From the NCBI GenBank assembly GCA_020847735.1, contig JADLBL010000005.1:1-48811 (forward strand): a DNA stretch of 48,811 bases, read 5' to 3'. The position numbers and the translations under genes are program-made. Origin of the DNA: Candidatus Eisenbacteria bacterium (GTDB lineage: Bacteria > Eisenbacteria > RBG-16-71-46). The stretch's first letter is position 1; every line of letters begins with the position of its first letter. A model generated the notes under the pieces. The model saw nothing but the letters and a program-made list of their open reading frames with translations. It did no database searches and was not told the DNA's origin. Of the stretch, positions 11,280 to 19,491 are shown one piece after another.

Positions 11280-12690
11280 CGCGGCCGCCCTCGGCGGCAT
11301 CCGCGCGGAAGAGCGCCGCGCCGTGGCCGGGCATGCGCGAGTCGGCCACGCGCGTCTGCGTGGGCGGCAGTTCGGCGACGATCCGTTCGATCGCCAGGTT
11401 CTCGAACACGTTCTCGGGTCCGGACTCGAAGAAGGCCGGCGTGCCGGAGCGCGCGAGCGTCGCGCGCAGCCAGCCGCGTTCGGTCGGCGCGATCTCGGGG
11501 CCCGCGAGCAGCACGGCGAGCAGGCGCGGGTCGTCCGCGGAGGCGAGCACCGCGGCCATCGCCGCCGGCCCCACTCCGACCGCGAGCCCGCGGGGCGAGG
11601 CGGTCCCAGCCGCCCGCGCGGCGACCGAGAGGGTCACCGACAGGTCGCGGGCGAGCCGGCGCTGCGTGCCGTCCTGCCCGTCGGTGCGCAGCAACGCCGC
11701 CGGTTCGGTCGCGGAGGCCGAGCGCCGCACGCCGCGCGGATCGAGCAGGACGACGGCGAGACCGCCACGGCGCAACTGCACGATCAGGCTGTCGCAGGCG
11801 ACGAGCGCTTCGCCCTCGATGGGCGCCGTCACGACCGCGATCGGCGCTTCGCGGGGGCCCGGCAGATACCAGGCGGCGAGCGCCGCACCGTCCTCAGCCT
11901 TCACGGTCAGCAACCTGGCGCCGAGCCCGACGAGCCCGGCGAGCTCGGTCGTGTCCGCACGGAGAATGGCCGACTGCTGCCAGTGGTCGTAGTCGGTGCC
12001 GATCGGCCTTCCGACCGAGGCGGCGCGGGCGAGCCGGGTCACTTCGGGATCGCGCCCGCGCGTGTCGGCGACCAGCGGCGAGGCGAGGCGCCAGGCCGCG
12101 TCGCCGTCGCCGGCGGCCAGCGCGAGCGGCGCGAAACGCCACGCCCACAGCGGCCGCCGCGCGATGCCGGCGTGCGGACGGAACAGGGGCGAGCGCCGCG
12201 CGTCGAGGATGGGCGAAAGTGCGGCGGCGTCGCCGCGCTGGGTGCGGATCCAGGCGTCGCGCAACCTCACCTCGTCCGTGAGCCGGCCCAGGGGCTGGGC
12301 GGCGAGCCGGGCCGCGAGCGCCGCGGCGCTGTCGAGATCCCCGGCGGAGCGTCGCGCGATCCTCAGGTCGATCTCCGCGAGCGTCTCCTCGAGGTTTCCG
12401 CGCAGCGCGCGCGCACGCCCGAACGCCACGAGCGCGCTGTCGGCGTGGCCCGCCCGCTCCCAGCTGACGCCGGCCCAGTACCACGCCTCGCCGGCGTCGA
12501 GCGCGTCGGCGCTCACCGAGTCGGCGTGCGCGAGCAGTCGGGCGCGCAGGTCGGCCGGATCGTCCGCGGCGAACAGCAGGTTCTGAACCGGAGAAGCCGG
12601 CTCGGCGGCGGAGAGCGCGGCGCGGAGCAGCCCCACCAGCGCGAGCACGAGGGCGGCGACGAACGTACGCGGGAACGACGGGCGGAACAT
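11215..12690 (-). CDS. Exported TPR-like protein with a degenerate alpha/beta-hydrolase domain
   Basis: A 491-residue protein with a signal peptide (residues 1-28). An Ala/Arg-rich helical region (about 45-190) resembles TPR repeats. The C-terminal half (about 260-490) has an alpha/beta-hydrolase pattern: VVTAPIEGEA, VVLLDPRGVRRS, a nucleophile-elbow-like GVGPAA, LLAGPEI, and a late GHG. The expected Ser of GxSxG is Gly, so a serine-hydrolase function looks lost. The start is ATG 12690, preceded by AAGGGAG. The start overlaps the stop of the upstream ABC ATPase (TGATG), so it is the third gene of an ABC operon. Function unknown. Confidence 0.72.
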   Translation of the reverse strand: MFRPSFPRTFVAALVLALVGLLRAALSAAEPASPVQNLLFAADDPADLRARLLAHADSVSADALDAGEAWYWAGVSWERAGHADSALVAFGRARALRGNLEETLAEIDLRIARRSAGDLDSAAALAARLAAQPLGRLTDEVRLRDAWIRTQRGDAAALSPILDARRSPLFRPHAGIARRPLWAWRFAPLALAAGDGDAAWRLASPLVADTRGRDPEVTRLARAASVGRPIGTDYDHWQQSAILRADTTELAGLVGLGARLLTVKAEDGAALAAWYLPGPREAPIAVVTAPIEGEALVACDSLIVQLRRGGLAVVLLDPRGVRRSASATEPAALLRTDGQDGTQRRLARDLSVTLSVAARAAGTASPRGLAVGVGPAAMAAVLASADDPRLLAVLLAGPEIAPTERGWLRATLARSGTPAFFESGPENVFENLAIERIVAELPPTQTRVADSRMPGHGAALFRADAAEGGRVTAWLAGILKRPRATPPSRPR

Positions 12691-13421
12691 CAGGCACTCC
12701 CTTCGGGACGGACGATGTCGAGGAACAGACGCTCGAGCCGCGAATGCTGCTCGTCGGGCGCGCCCCAGTCGGCGCGTGACAGCGAGCCCGCGACGCGGCC
12801 CGCGCGCAACAGCACGACGCGGTCGCACAGCCTCTCGACCGTTTCGGTGACGTGGCTGGAGAACAGGACGGCCGTTCCGCCGCGCGCCAGCGCGCGCAAC
12901 TCGGCCTTGGCCTCGATGGCCGAGGGGGCGTCGAAACCTTCCAGCGCCTCGTCGCACAGCAGCACGGCGGGCCGGTGCAGTATGGCGGCGAGGAACGAGG
13001 TCTTCTTGCGCATCCCGTGCGAGTAGCCGCGCACGGGGTCGTCGAGCCGCTCGTCCATGTCGAGCCGCCGCGCCAGCTCGCGGGCGCGATCGCGGGCCCC
13101 GTCGGGCGCGAGCCCGCGCACGGCGGCGACGAAGGCCAGGTGTTCGGCCGAGGAGAGCTCCTCGTGGAACGTCGGCTCCTCGGCGGCGTAGCCGAGCTTC
13201 GCACGTGCCGCGAGCGGCTCGGCCCAGACGTCGTGTCCGCCGATCCGCACCGAGCCCGCATCCGGCGGCTGCAGTCCGGCGGCGGCGCGCAGGAGCGTGC
13301 TCTTGCCCGCGCCGTTGGCGCCGAGCAACCCGACGATTTCGCCGGCCCGCACGTCGAGCGAGACGTTGTCGAGCGCGAGCCGGTCCCCGTATTCGCGTCG
13401 CAGGCCGCGGATCTCGATCAT
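12690..13421 (-). CDS. ABC transporter ATP-binding protein
   Basis: A 243-residue nucleotide-binding subunit. Walker A is GANGAGKS (residues 34-41), the signature is YSHGMRKK (133-140, a variant of LSGGQ), Walker B is VLLCDEAL (154-160), and the switch His lies in LFSSHVTE. The Q-loop Gln is Glu81, as in several CcmA/Ecs-like exporters. Start ATG 13421 overlaps the stop of the permease gene (ATGA), and its stop overlaps the next start. It therefore energises the membrane protein encoded at 13418-14650. The substrate is unknown; the variant signature and the permease size point to an EcsAB/ABC-2-type exporter. Confidence 0.92.
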   Translation of the reverse strand: MIEIRGLRREYGDRLALDNVSLDVRAGEIVGLLGANGAGKSTLLRAAAGLQPPDAGSVRIGGHDVWAEPLAARAKLGYAAEEPTFHEELSSAEHLAFVAAVRGLAPDGARDRARELARRLDMDERLDDPVRGYSHGMRKKTSFLAAILHRPAVLLCDEALEGFDAPSAIEAKAELRALARGGTAVLFSSHVTETVERLCDRVVLLRAGRVAGSLSRADWGAPDEQHSRLERLFLDIVRPEGSA

Positions 13422-14650
13422 CGCGCCGCCTTCGGACGCCACCAGGCAGGCAGGCGAATCGAGGAATGCGCGACCGCGGCGGCGAGCACGAACCAGCCGA
13501 GCAACGGCATCATCAGGCTCGCGACCAGCGCGACGCCGAGCCAGGACAGGTAGACCGACTCGGCCGCGTCCGCCTGCGGAACCAGCGTGAGGGAGCAATG
13601 GAGTCCCAGCACGGCGAGCGCGAATCCGATCGCCGCCCACGCCGGAACGAGCACGAGCCGCGCCGCCGGCGGCAGGCCGGCCGCCGCCAGCGCGTTCGCC
13701 GCCGCGATCGCCGCCAGCGCCGCGCCCAGCGGCAACGCGCGCGCGCCCCACGCGTCGGCCAGCGAGATCGGCAGCGGCCGGTGCAGGTCCGCGGGCTCGG
13801 CGCAGGCGCGCCGGATCGCCCACAGTCCGAGCGAGGCGGAGACGGGCAGGAAGAGCGCGAAGGCCTGCGCGCGGCGCAGCATCGGCTCGGCTCCGTCGAA
13901 CCAGGCGGCGAGACCCGCGAGCGCCAACACGGCCACGAACGCGAGCCGCACGCGTGAGGGGCCCGGCCTCGCGGAGGCGAGGCGGTCGAGCCGCCGCAGC
14001 GCCCGCGCGGGCGTGCCGGCGGCCCAGGTCGCGGGCGCGACGCGCGGTGCGCCGGAGCGGCGGGGCTCCGCGGCGAGCCACGCCGCGTGCGCGGTCAGGC
14101 GGCGCTCCGGGGCGCGCGCGGGTCGCGAGAGGCGTCGTGTGAGCGTGGCGGCCGCGCGCGTGGCGAGCGACCAGGCGAACGCGAACGCGACGCCGGACGC
14201 GAACAGCCAGCTGGCCGGCAGCAGCCCCAGACCCGCGAGCAGCGCGGCCGCCGCGGGAGGAAGCACGGCGAGCGCGGGCCGGCGGGCCTCGGCGGCAAGA
14301 TGGGCGGTCATGAGGGCGGGCTCGGCCGGCAGCGCCAGCCACTCGGGGCCGGGCCTGCGATCGAGCATGGCGGCCACGCGTTCGGCCGTGAGCAGCGCCG
14401 CGGCGAGCGCGAGCGCCGCCAGCACGACGCCCAGCAACAGCTCCGCGGCCGGCGCGCCGTGGTTGCGACGCAGGCTGTCGAGCGGAATCCGAACGCGCCA
14501 GTAGGCGAAGGCCGAGACGATCGCCGTGATCGCGACCACCGTGAGGTGCAGCCGCGCTCCCGCGCCGGCCAGTCGCCGCCGGACGAGCGAACGGCGCAGG
14601 TCGCGGAAGGCGCCGGCGGCCGTCACGGGTGAGGGATTTCCGGGCTTCAT
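13418..14650 (-). CDS. ABC-type membrane permease (Ecs/ABC-2-like)
   Basis: A 410-residue, very Ala/Leu-rich membrane protein with about ten predicted helices (for example near residues 33-53, 69-88 and 118-165, and several from 215 to 400) separated by Arg-rich cytoplasmic loops. It has no sequence motif of its own. The assignment rests on overlapping the ABC ATPase gene (ATGA) in one operon. Start ATG 14650 precedes a short basic cytoplasmic N terminus; no clear Shine-Dalgarno is seen. The start region faces the divergent deacetylase gene, 65 bases away. Confidence 0.72.
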   Translation of the reverse strand: MKPGNPSPVTAAGAFRDLRRSLVRRRLAGAGARLHLTVVAITAIVSAFAYWRVRIPLDSLRRNHGAPAAELLLGVVLAALALAAALLTAERVAAMLDRRPGPEWLALPAEPALMTAHLAAEARRPALAVLPPAAAALLAGLGLLPASWLFASGVAFAFAWSLATRAAATLTRRLSRPARAPERRLTAHAAWLAAEPRRSGAPRVAPATWAAGTPARALRRLDRLASARPGPSRVRLAFVAVLALAGLAAWFDGAEPMLRRAQAFALFLPVSASLGLWAIRRACAEPADLHRPLPISLADAWGARALPLGAALAAIAAANALAAAGLPPAARLVLVPAWAAIGFALAVLGLHCSLTLVPQADAAESVYLSWLGVALVASLMMPLLGWFVLAAAVAHSSIRLPAWWRPKAAR

Positions 14651-14715
14651 GGGCGGCGGCGATGGCGGCGCACGGGCCCGTTGCGGCCGGCGCGCGGCGC
14701 GGTCATCCTGCGCGC

Positions 14716-15615
14716 ATGAGCTCGCGACCGGCGGTGGTGTGGTCCCGGGGCTACGCGTGCGATCTCGGCACTCATGTCTTTCCGACCGAGAAGTACGGGC
14801 TCGTGTACCGCGCCCTGGAGGCTTCGGGCGATCTGCGTGGCGCGGACGCGCTCGAGCCGCCTCCGGCGACGCGCGAACTGCTCGCGCTGGCCCACGAAGC
14901 GGCCTACCTCGACGACCTCGAAGCGCTGCGCTGGACCGTGCGAACGATGTATTCCGAGTTGCCGCTCGAGGAGCCGATCGTGCGCGCGTCCGCACTCGCC
15001 GCCTCGGGCACCGTGCTCGCCGCGCGCGAAGCGCTGCGTCGCGGGGCGGTGGCGCACGTCGGCGGCGGTTTTCACCACGCGTACGCGGGGCACGCCGAGG
15101 GTTTCTGCTACCTCAACGATCTCGCGGTGGCGGCGTGCGCGGTGCGGGCCGAGCGCCTCGTGGAACGCGTCGCGGTGGTGGACCTCGACGTCCACCAGGG
15201 CAACGGAACGGCGCATGTCTTTCGCGACGAACCGGAGGTGTTCACGCTCTCGCTGCACCAGACGAACAACTATCCCGAACCCAAGGAGCGGGGCGATCTC
15301 GACGTCGGGCTCGCCGACGGCGCGGACGACGCGGCCTACCTGCTCGCGCTCGACCCGGCGCTCGAGCGTGTCTGGGCCCACAAGCCCCAGCTGGTGCTCT
15401 ACCAGGCAGGGGCCGATCCCTACCGGGACGATCAACTGGGCGGACTCGCGCTCACGTTCGAGGGACTCGAGGCGCGCGACGAGCGGGTGCTGGCCGGATG
15501 CGCGTCGCGCGGCATTCCGGTGGTGACGACGCTCGGCGGCGGTTACGCCCGGCAGCGGGACGACACCGTGCGCATTCACGCGGCGACCTGCCGTCGCACG
15601 CTGCGACTGTCCTGA
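14716..15615 (+). CDS. Histone deacetylase superfamily (acetylpolyamine/AcuC-type) hydrolase
   Basis: A 299-residue zinc-dependent deacylase of the arginase/HDAC fold. The active site is intact: the His pair H120-H121 in GGGFHHA, GFCYLND, the zinc ligands D158 and H160 in DLDVHQGNGT, D234 in YQAGADP, and the late GGGY Tyr. In bacteria the substrate may be an acetylated polyamine, acetoin-pathway enzyme or other small amide; none is indicated by context. Start ATG 14716 is the first plausible one and gives the usual N terminus, although no Shine-Dalgarno is clear. It is divergent from the ABC permease. Confidence 0.92.
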   Translation: MSSRPAVVWSRGYACDLGTHVFPTEKYGLVYRALEASGDLRGADALEPPPATRELLALAHEAAYLDDLEALRWTVRTMYSELPLEEPIVRASALAASGTVLAAREALRRGAVAHVGGGFHHAYAGHAEGFCYLNDLAVAACAVRAERLVERVAVVDLDVHQGNGTAHVFRDEPEVFTLSLHQTNNYPEPKERGDLDVGLADGADDAAYLLALDPALERVWAHKPQLVLYQAGADPYRDDQLGGLALTFEGLEARDERVLAGCASRGIPVVTTLGGGYARQRDDTVRIHAATCRRTLRLS

Positions 15616-15974
15616 GGAGTTCGGGCGCGCGGAAACGTGTCGCCACTCCCCGGAGGGGGCGGGATCGGGAGGAGGAGGGCCGTCTCCCGTTGCGGAAGGA
15701 ATGGAGGGGGGGTTCCCGTGACTGCGCCCGAGAGGGCGTCACCGGGGCCGGGTGACTCGGACGCCTGCAGCCCCTTCACCGCACGGCCCTCGAGTCCTCG
15801 CGCGGAAACCTCGCTCGGGTCTTCCACGCCCCTGGTCCCTCGGGCGGACGCCGTGCAGCGAACGACGTCCCGGATCGGGTCGGGAGCTCCCTGCCAAGGA
15901 GGCCTCCCTGCCCGGCTGCGCCCAAAGTCTGTGCCCGCACGCGTCCGTCCGTCAAGAGCCGATGCGACGCCGGC
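15616..15974. other. Convergent intergenic gap without a recognisable gene
   Basis: A 359-base, purine-patterned GC-rich stretch lies between two converging genes. Short open frames cross it, but they lack a ribosome site, run into the 3' ends of the neighbouring genes and have Arg/Ser/Pro-rich shadow composition. I see no terminator with a T-tract, repeat or RNA gene. Confidence 0.5.
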
Positions 15975-17162
15975 TCAGCGTTTCCGTTTCGCCGTCGAGG
16001 GTTTCGACTCGGACGGCCCGAGGATCTCGAGCGAAGCGTCGTCGATCCAAAGCGTTCCGTGCACCGGCGCGTTGAGCATCATCCACGCCCAGATGAGCGC
16101 GGCGTCCGCGGGCACGTCGAACTCGGTGGAGGTGTAGGTCCAGTCGAACGTGCCGGTGAGCTGCTGCGTGGTGCCGGAAACCTGCTTGTCCTGGATCGTG
16201 TGCGAGGCGACGAGAACGAACGCTCCCGCCGTGAGGCTGTCGCCGCGGAACCAGCCGCTGATGCGCACGCGCTTGCCGCGCAGCGCGTCGGCACGCACCG
16301 GCTGGCAGACACCCGCGCGCGCCGAAACGACGCCGTCCTCGAGCCGCGAACACTTCATGCTCACGCGCCCGGAGTGGGCGACGGTGGTGTCCGGCTCGAT
16401 GCGCGCACCCTCGAAGGGCGGAATGGACCACTCCCATGCGAGCGCGCCGTCCTCGAATCCGGGGTCGGCGAGCACGTTGACACCGGGGGCGATCGCGGGC
16501 TCCGGAGCGGTCGGCTCGAGCGTGAGGGATGCGTCGTCGTAGAGGACCTGGCCGGTGCCGAGCAGTCCGCAGCGGACGAACAGCACGTTGGTGCCCGGCC
16601 GGACGATGATCCGCGCCTCGCGTCGCACCCAGTCGGTCCGGGGGTCCTCGAACTGAATGCGCTGCCAGCCGAAGTCCCGCAGCGGATCGGAGAGCGGATT
16701 CAGCCCCAGGCGGCTCAGGGCTTCGTCGCGCGCCACGCCCCAGATCTGGGCCATCTTCGTGACCGTGTCCCGATAGGCCTGCGCGAGGATGTAGGCGCGG
16801 CCCTGCAGTCCGTTCGTTCGGGTCCACACCGAGAAGACCGCGGTCTTGCCCCAGGCCTCGCGGCCGACGAGGATCGTCTGGCTCCAGTTGTGGCCCATCC
16901 AGTAGAGCGTGCTCGTGTTCGCCACGTTCACGCTGTAGTTGCCACCGTGGACCATGAAGGTGTCGCGCCCGAAGAACACCGTCTCGAGCCCGGCGTTCGA
17001 GGTATCCCACGCCGCGGGCATCCAATCGGAACCCGCCTGGCGCTGCTCGAAGCCCGGGTTGGCGAGCAGATTTCGGGACGGGGCCGCCGACGCCGGGGCC
17101 TGCGCGAGCGCCGGCGCGAGGGCCGCGAGCGCGAGCACGCGAATCAGGGACGACAGGCGCAT
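15975..17162 (-). CDS. Secreted protein with two carbohydrate-binding-like jelly-roll domains
   Basis: A 395-residue exported protein. After a signal peptide (residues 1-26), two related beta-sandwich modules start with the same hallmark: NLLANPGFEQ near residue 30 and NVLADPGFEDG near residue 225. Each ends with an Asp-Asp-Ala-Ser-Leu strand (YDDASLTLEP, IDDASLEIL), the pattern of CBM4/9-type galactose-binding-like domains. No catalytic domain is attached. The C terminus is basic (TAKRKR). Start ATG 17162 follows ACGGAAA. A candidate promoter lies at 17230-17258. It may bind polysaccharide at the cell surface; this is inference from the fold. Confidence 0.75.
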   Translation of the reverse strand: MRLSSLIRVLALAALAPALAQAPASAAPSRNLLANPGFEQRQAGSDWMPAAWDTSNAGLETVFFGRDTFMVHGGNYSVNVANTSTLYWMGHNWSQTILVGREAWGKTAVFSVWTRTNGLQGRAYILAQAYRDTVTKMAQIWGVARDEALSRLGLNPLSDPLRDFGWQRIQFEDPRTDWVRREARIIVRPGTNVLFVRCGLLGTGQVLYDDASLTLEPTAPEPAIAPGVNVLADPGFEDGALAWEWSIPPFEGARIEPDTTVAHSGRVSMKCSRLEDGVVSARAGVCQPVRADALRGKRVRISGWFRGDSLTAGAFVLVASHTIQDKQVSGTTQQLTGTFDWTYTSTEFDVPADAALIWAWMMLNAPVHGTLWIDDASLEILGPSESKPSTAKRKR

Positions 17163-17229
17163 GGAGATTTCCGTTCGTGGAGGAGTCGGGGAGCGTGCGG
17201 GTGCACGGTGCGCGGCGGGGCGAAGGAAA

Positions 17230-17258
17230 AGTATCCGGACCGCCCGCGCGCGGTTCAA
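17230..17258 (-). promoter_or_regulatory. Candidate promoter of the jelly-roll protein gene
   Basis: On the minus strand TTGAAC (17258-17253), a 17-base spacer and GATACT (17235-17230) form a sigma-70-like promoter. The leader before ATG 17162 would be about 60 bases. It is arranged back to back with the promoter at 17275-17304, and both use the same -35 TTGAAC. Confidence 0.45.
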
Positions 17259-17274
17259 GCGCAAACTCACGGGT

Positions 17275-17304
17275 TTGAACAGTCCTGACGCGCTCCTATA
17301 GCCT
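17275..17304 (+). promoter_or_regulatory. Candidate promoter of the metallophosphoesterase gene
   Basis: TTGAAC at 17275-17280 is followed after 16 bases by TATAGC (17297-17302), or after 18 bases by TAGCCT (17299-17304). Start codon TTG 17339 lies about 30 bases beyond the predicted transcription start. Confidence 0.5.
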
Positions 17305-17338
17305 TCGGGCGCATTCACCCCACGCACGGGAGACCGGC

Positions 17339-18205
17339 TTGGCCGACTGGCTCTTCACCTCCGACCTGCACGGGCAGGGCGATTACTACGAACAGGCGCT
17401 CGCGCTCGCGGAGTCCGGCCGCCCTCGCGTCCTGATCCTCGGCGGCGACCTCGGGCCGCACCCGTCGGGCGCCGAGGGCGTGCGCCGGCACCGGCTCTTT
17501 CTCGAGGGCTTCCTCGTCGAGTTCGCCCGCCGGCTGCGCGAGCGCACTCCGGAGACGGCGCTCGTGCTGCTCATGGGCAACGACGACTGCGCCTCCAACC
17601 ACGACGTGCTCGACCGGCACGACGGCGACCTGTGGCACGTCCTGCACGAGCGCGTGCTGGAGTTCGACGGAGTGCGCGTCGCGGGATCCTCGTTCGTGCC
17701 GATCACGCCTTTCCGGCTCAAGGACTGGGAGCGCTGGGAGGACGGCGGCGAGGAGTCGCCGCCCCAGCTCGCCGGCTGGGTGAGCGAAGCCGGAGGCGCA
17801 CGCGAGTTCGCGTTCGATCCCGCGGCCCGCACGCCGACGATCGCCGACTCGCTCGCGATGCTCGCGGGCGCCTGCGACCCGGCCGCAACGCTGTTCGTGC
17901 TGCACTCGCCGGCGCGCGGCACGAAGTGCGATCTCGTGCACGGGGGACACCATGTCGGTTCGCGGGCCATCCGTCGCTTCGTCGAGGAGCGCCGGCCGAG
18001 ACTCGTGCTGAGCGGGCACATCCACGAGTCGCCGCGCGTTTCGGGCGCATGGAAGGACACCCTCGGCGAAACGGTCCTCGTGAACCCGGGACAGTTCGGG
18101 AGCCGGCATCTCGCGGCCGTGTGGTTCGACCCCGCGCGTCCCGCCGAGACCCTCCGGCACACGGTGATGCCGGCGACGGGCACCCGAGACCGCACATCGT
18201 TCTGA
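17339..18205 (+). CDS. Calcineurin-like metallophosphoesterase
   Basis: A 288-residue cytoplasmic protein of the metallophosphoesterase superfamily. Metal-binding motifs are visible in order: SDLHG (D9, H11), GGDLG (D37), GNDD (N81), a His in VLHSPARG, and SGHIHES near residue 222. The third motif reads Asn-Asp where the family normally has Asn-His, so the usual general-acid His is missing. The start is TTG 17339 with GGGAG at 17328-17332 six bases upstream; it places the first strand (WLFTSDLHG) directly at the N terminus. The substrate (phosphoester or nucleotide) is unknown. Confidence 0.87.
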   Translation: MADWLFTSDLHGQGDYYEQALALAESGRPRVLILGGDLGPHPSGAEGVRRHRLFLEGFLVEFARRLRERTPETALVLLMGNDDCASNHDVLDRHDGDLWHVLHERVLEFDGVRVAGSSFVPITPFRLKDWERWEDGGEESPPQLAGWVSEAGGAREFAFDPAARTPTIADSLAMLAGACDPAATLFVLHSPARGTKCDLVHGGHHVGSRAIRRFVEERRPRLVLSGHIHESPRVSGAWKDTLGETVLVNPGQFGSRHLAAVWFDPARPAETLRHTVMPATGTRDRTSF

Positions 18206-18211
18206 CGTCGG

Positions 18212-18241
18212 TTGGCGGGGGATGTCGCGGCGGGCTAGGCT
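18212..18241 (+). promoter_or_regulatory. Candidate promoter of thioredoxin-like/exonuclease pair
   Basis: TTGGCG (18212-18217) and TAGGCT (18236-18241) are separated by 18 bases, the same pattern as at 987, 17275 and 26284. ATG 18297 lies about 50 bases beyond the expected start site. Confidence 0.4.
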
Positions 18242-18296
18242 TTCCACTCGATCTCGCACCCCGGCGGGCTCCCCGAACATCCCCGAAGAGGGCCTC

Positions 18297-18800
18297 ATGT
18301 CCATGCTCGCCCGCATGCTCCCCGCGCTGTTGCTCACGTGCACTCTCGCCGGTTCCGCGGCGGCGGTGGAATGGAGAGACTGGAACGCCGGCCTTTCGGC
18401 GGCGGCGGCCTCGGGCCGGCCGGTCCTCGTGGACGTCTACACGGACTGGTGCGGCTGGTGCCGGCGGATGGATCGCGACGTTTACGGCCGCGCGGACGTG
18501 GCCCGCTACCTGAGCCGGAAGTTCGTCACCATCCGCCTGAACGCCGAGAGCTCGGAGTCGGTCACGTATCGCGGCCGCAGCATGACGGCCCGCTCGCTCG
18601 CTTCGTCGTTCGACGTTTCGGGTTATCCGACGAGCCTGTTTCTCACCTCGGACGGCGAACACCTGGTCAACGTGCCCGGCTACGTCGAGGCCGGCCGCTT
18701 CCTGCTGCTGCTGCGCTACGTCGGCGACGGCCACATGGAGCGCGGAGTGAAGTGGGACGAGTTCGTGAAGCGCTCCGCCGCGCAGGGCGCCGCGCGATGA
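18297..18800 (+). CDS. Exported thioredoxin-fold protein (thioredoxin_7/DUF255-like)
   Basis: A 167-residue thioredoxin-like protein exported by a signal peptide (residues 1-23, AGSAAA cleavage region). The redox motif is WCGWC (C52, C55) in VDVYTDWCGWCRRMD, and the cis-Pro loop is GYPTSLFL. This resembles periplasmic disulfide reductases of the DsbD-gamma/thioredoxin_7 group. Start ATG 18297 is preceded by GAAGAGG; a second Met two codons later is possible. The stop overlaps the start of the exonuclease gene (ATGA), so a periplasmic redox protein and a nuclease are translated together, an odd pairing. Confidence 0.85.
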   Translation: MSMLARMLPALLLTCTLAGSAAAVEWRDWNAGLSAAAASGRPVLVDVYTDWCGWCRRMDRDVYGRADVARYLSRKFVTIRLNAESSESVTYRGRSMTARSLASSFDVSGYPTSLFLTSDGEHLVNVPGYVEAGRFLLLLRYVGDGHMERGVKWDEFVKRSAAQGAAR

Positions 18801-19393
18801 GCCTGCTCGCGGGCCAGCGACTGCTCGCGGTGGACACCGAGACGACGGGCATGTCGCCCGAGTCCGGTCACCGGCTCGTCGAGGTGGCGCACGTCGGGAT
18901 CGTGGACGGCGTGTTGCTCGAAGGCTGGTCGAGCCTCGTGCGCCCGGGGCGCGCGATCCCGCCCGACGCCTCGCGCGTGCACGGCATCACCGACGAGATG
19001 GTGTCGCGGGCCCCGGAGCCGCGCGTCGTCGCGCGGGAACTGCGCGAGGCCTGCGGTGAACAAACCCTCGTCTTTCACAACGCGCCATTCGACCTGCCGT
19101 TCCTCGACCAGTTGTTCCGCGAGACCGGGACGCCGGCGCTGCTCGGTCCGGTCGTGGACACCCTCGGCCTGGCGCGCGGGCTGGCGGGCAGCGGCGGCAA
19201 CTCGCTCGGAGCCCTGGCCGCGCGGCTCGGGCTGCCGCCCGAGCCGGCGCATCGGGCGCTGGGCGACGCACGCACCACCGCACGGCTCCTGCTGGCGCTC
19301 GTGCAGCGCTGGGAGCGCGAGAAGGGCATCCGCTCGCTCGCGGAGCTGGCGGCGGTGAGCCAGGACGTGATGCGCGCGACCGCCCGACGCTGA
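18797..19393 (+). CDS. DnaQ-like 3'-5' exonuclease (DEDDh family)
   Basis: A 198-residue stand-alone exonuclease domain. The DEDDh residues are seen in DTETTG (Exo I), HNAPFDLPFLD (Exo II) and HRALGDARTT (Exo III with His and Asp). It resembles the PolC/DnaQ epsilon exonuclease, used in proofreading or repair. No clamp-binding pentapeptide is obvious; the C-terminal helix (EKGIRSLAELAAVS) could bind a partner. Start ATG 18797 overlaps the stop of the thioredoxin-like gene. Whether this is the true polymerase III epsilon cannot be told from the window. Confidence 0.9.
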   Translation: MSLLAGQRLLAVDTETTGMSPESGHRLVEVAHVGIVDGVLLEGWSSLVRPGRAIPPDASRVHGITDEMVSRAPEPRVVARELREACGEQTLVFHNAPFDLPFLDQLFRETGTPALLGPVVDTLGLARGLAGSGGNSLGALAARLGLPPEPAHRALGDARTTARLLLALVQRWEREKGIRSLAELAAVSQDVMRATARR

Positions 19394-19491
19394 GTCCGCG
19401 CGGTCGCCCTCCACCGGCGGCGCGAGCGCCGCGGCCCGGCCGGGTGTTAGGCTCCGCGCCGAACGCATCGCCCACCGAACCCGGAGCGCCC

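Noticed and set aside
15637-16137. Plus-strand 166-codon frame in the convergent gap
   Set aside because: No ribosome site, overlaps the jelly-roll gene in antisense and has Arg/Ser-rich shadow composition.
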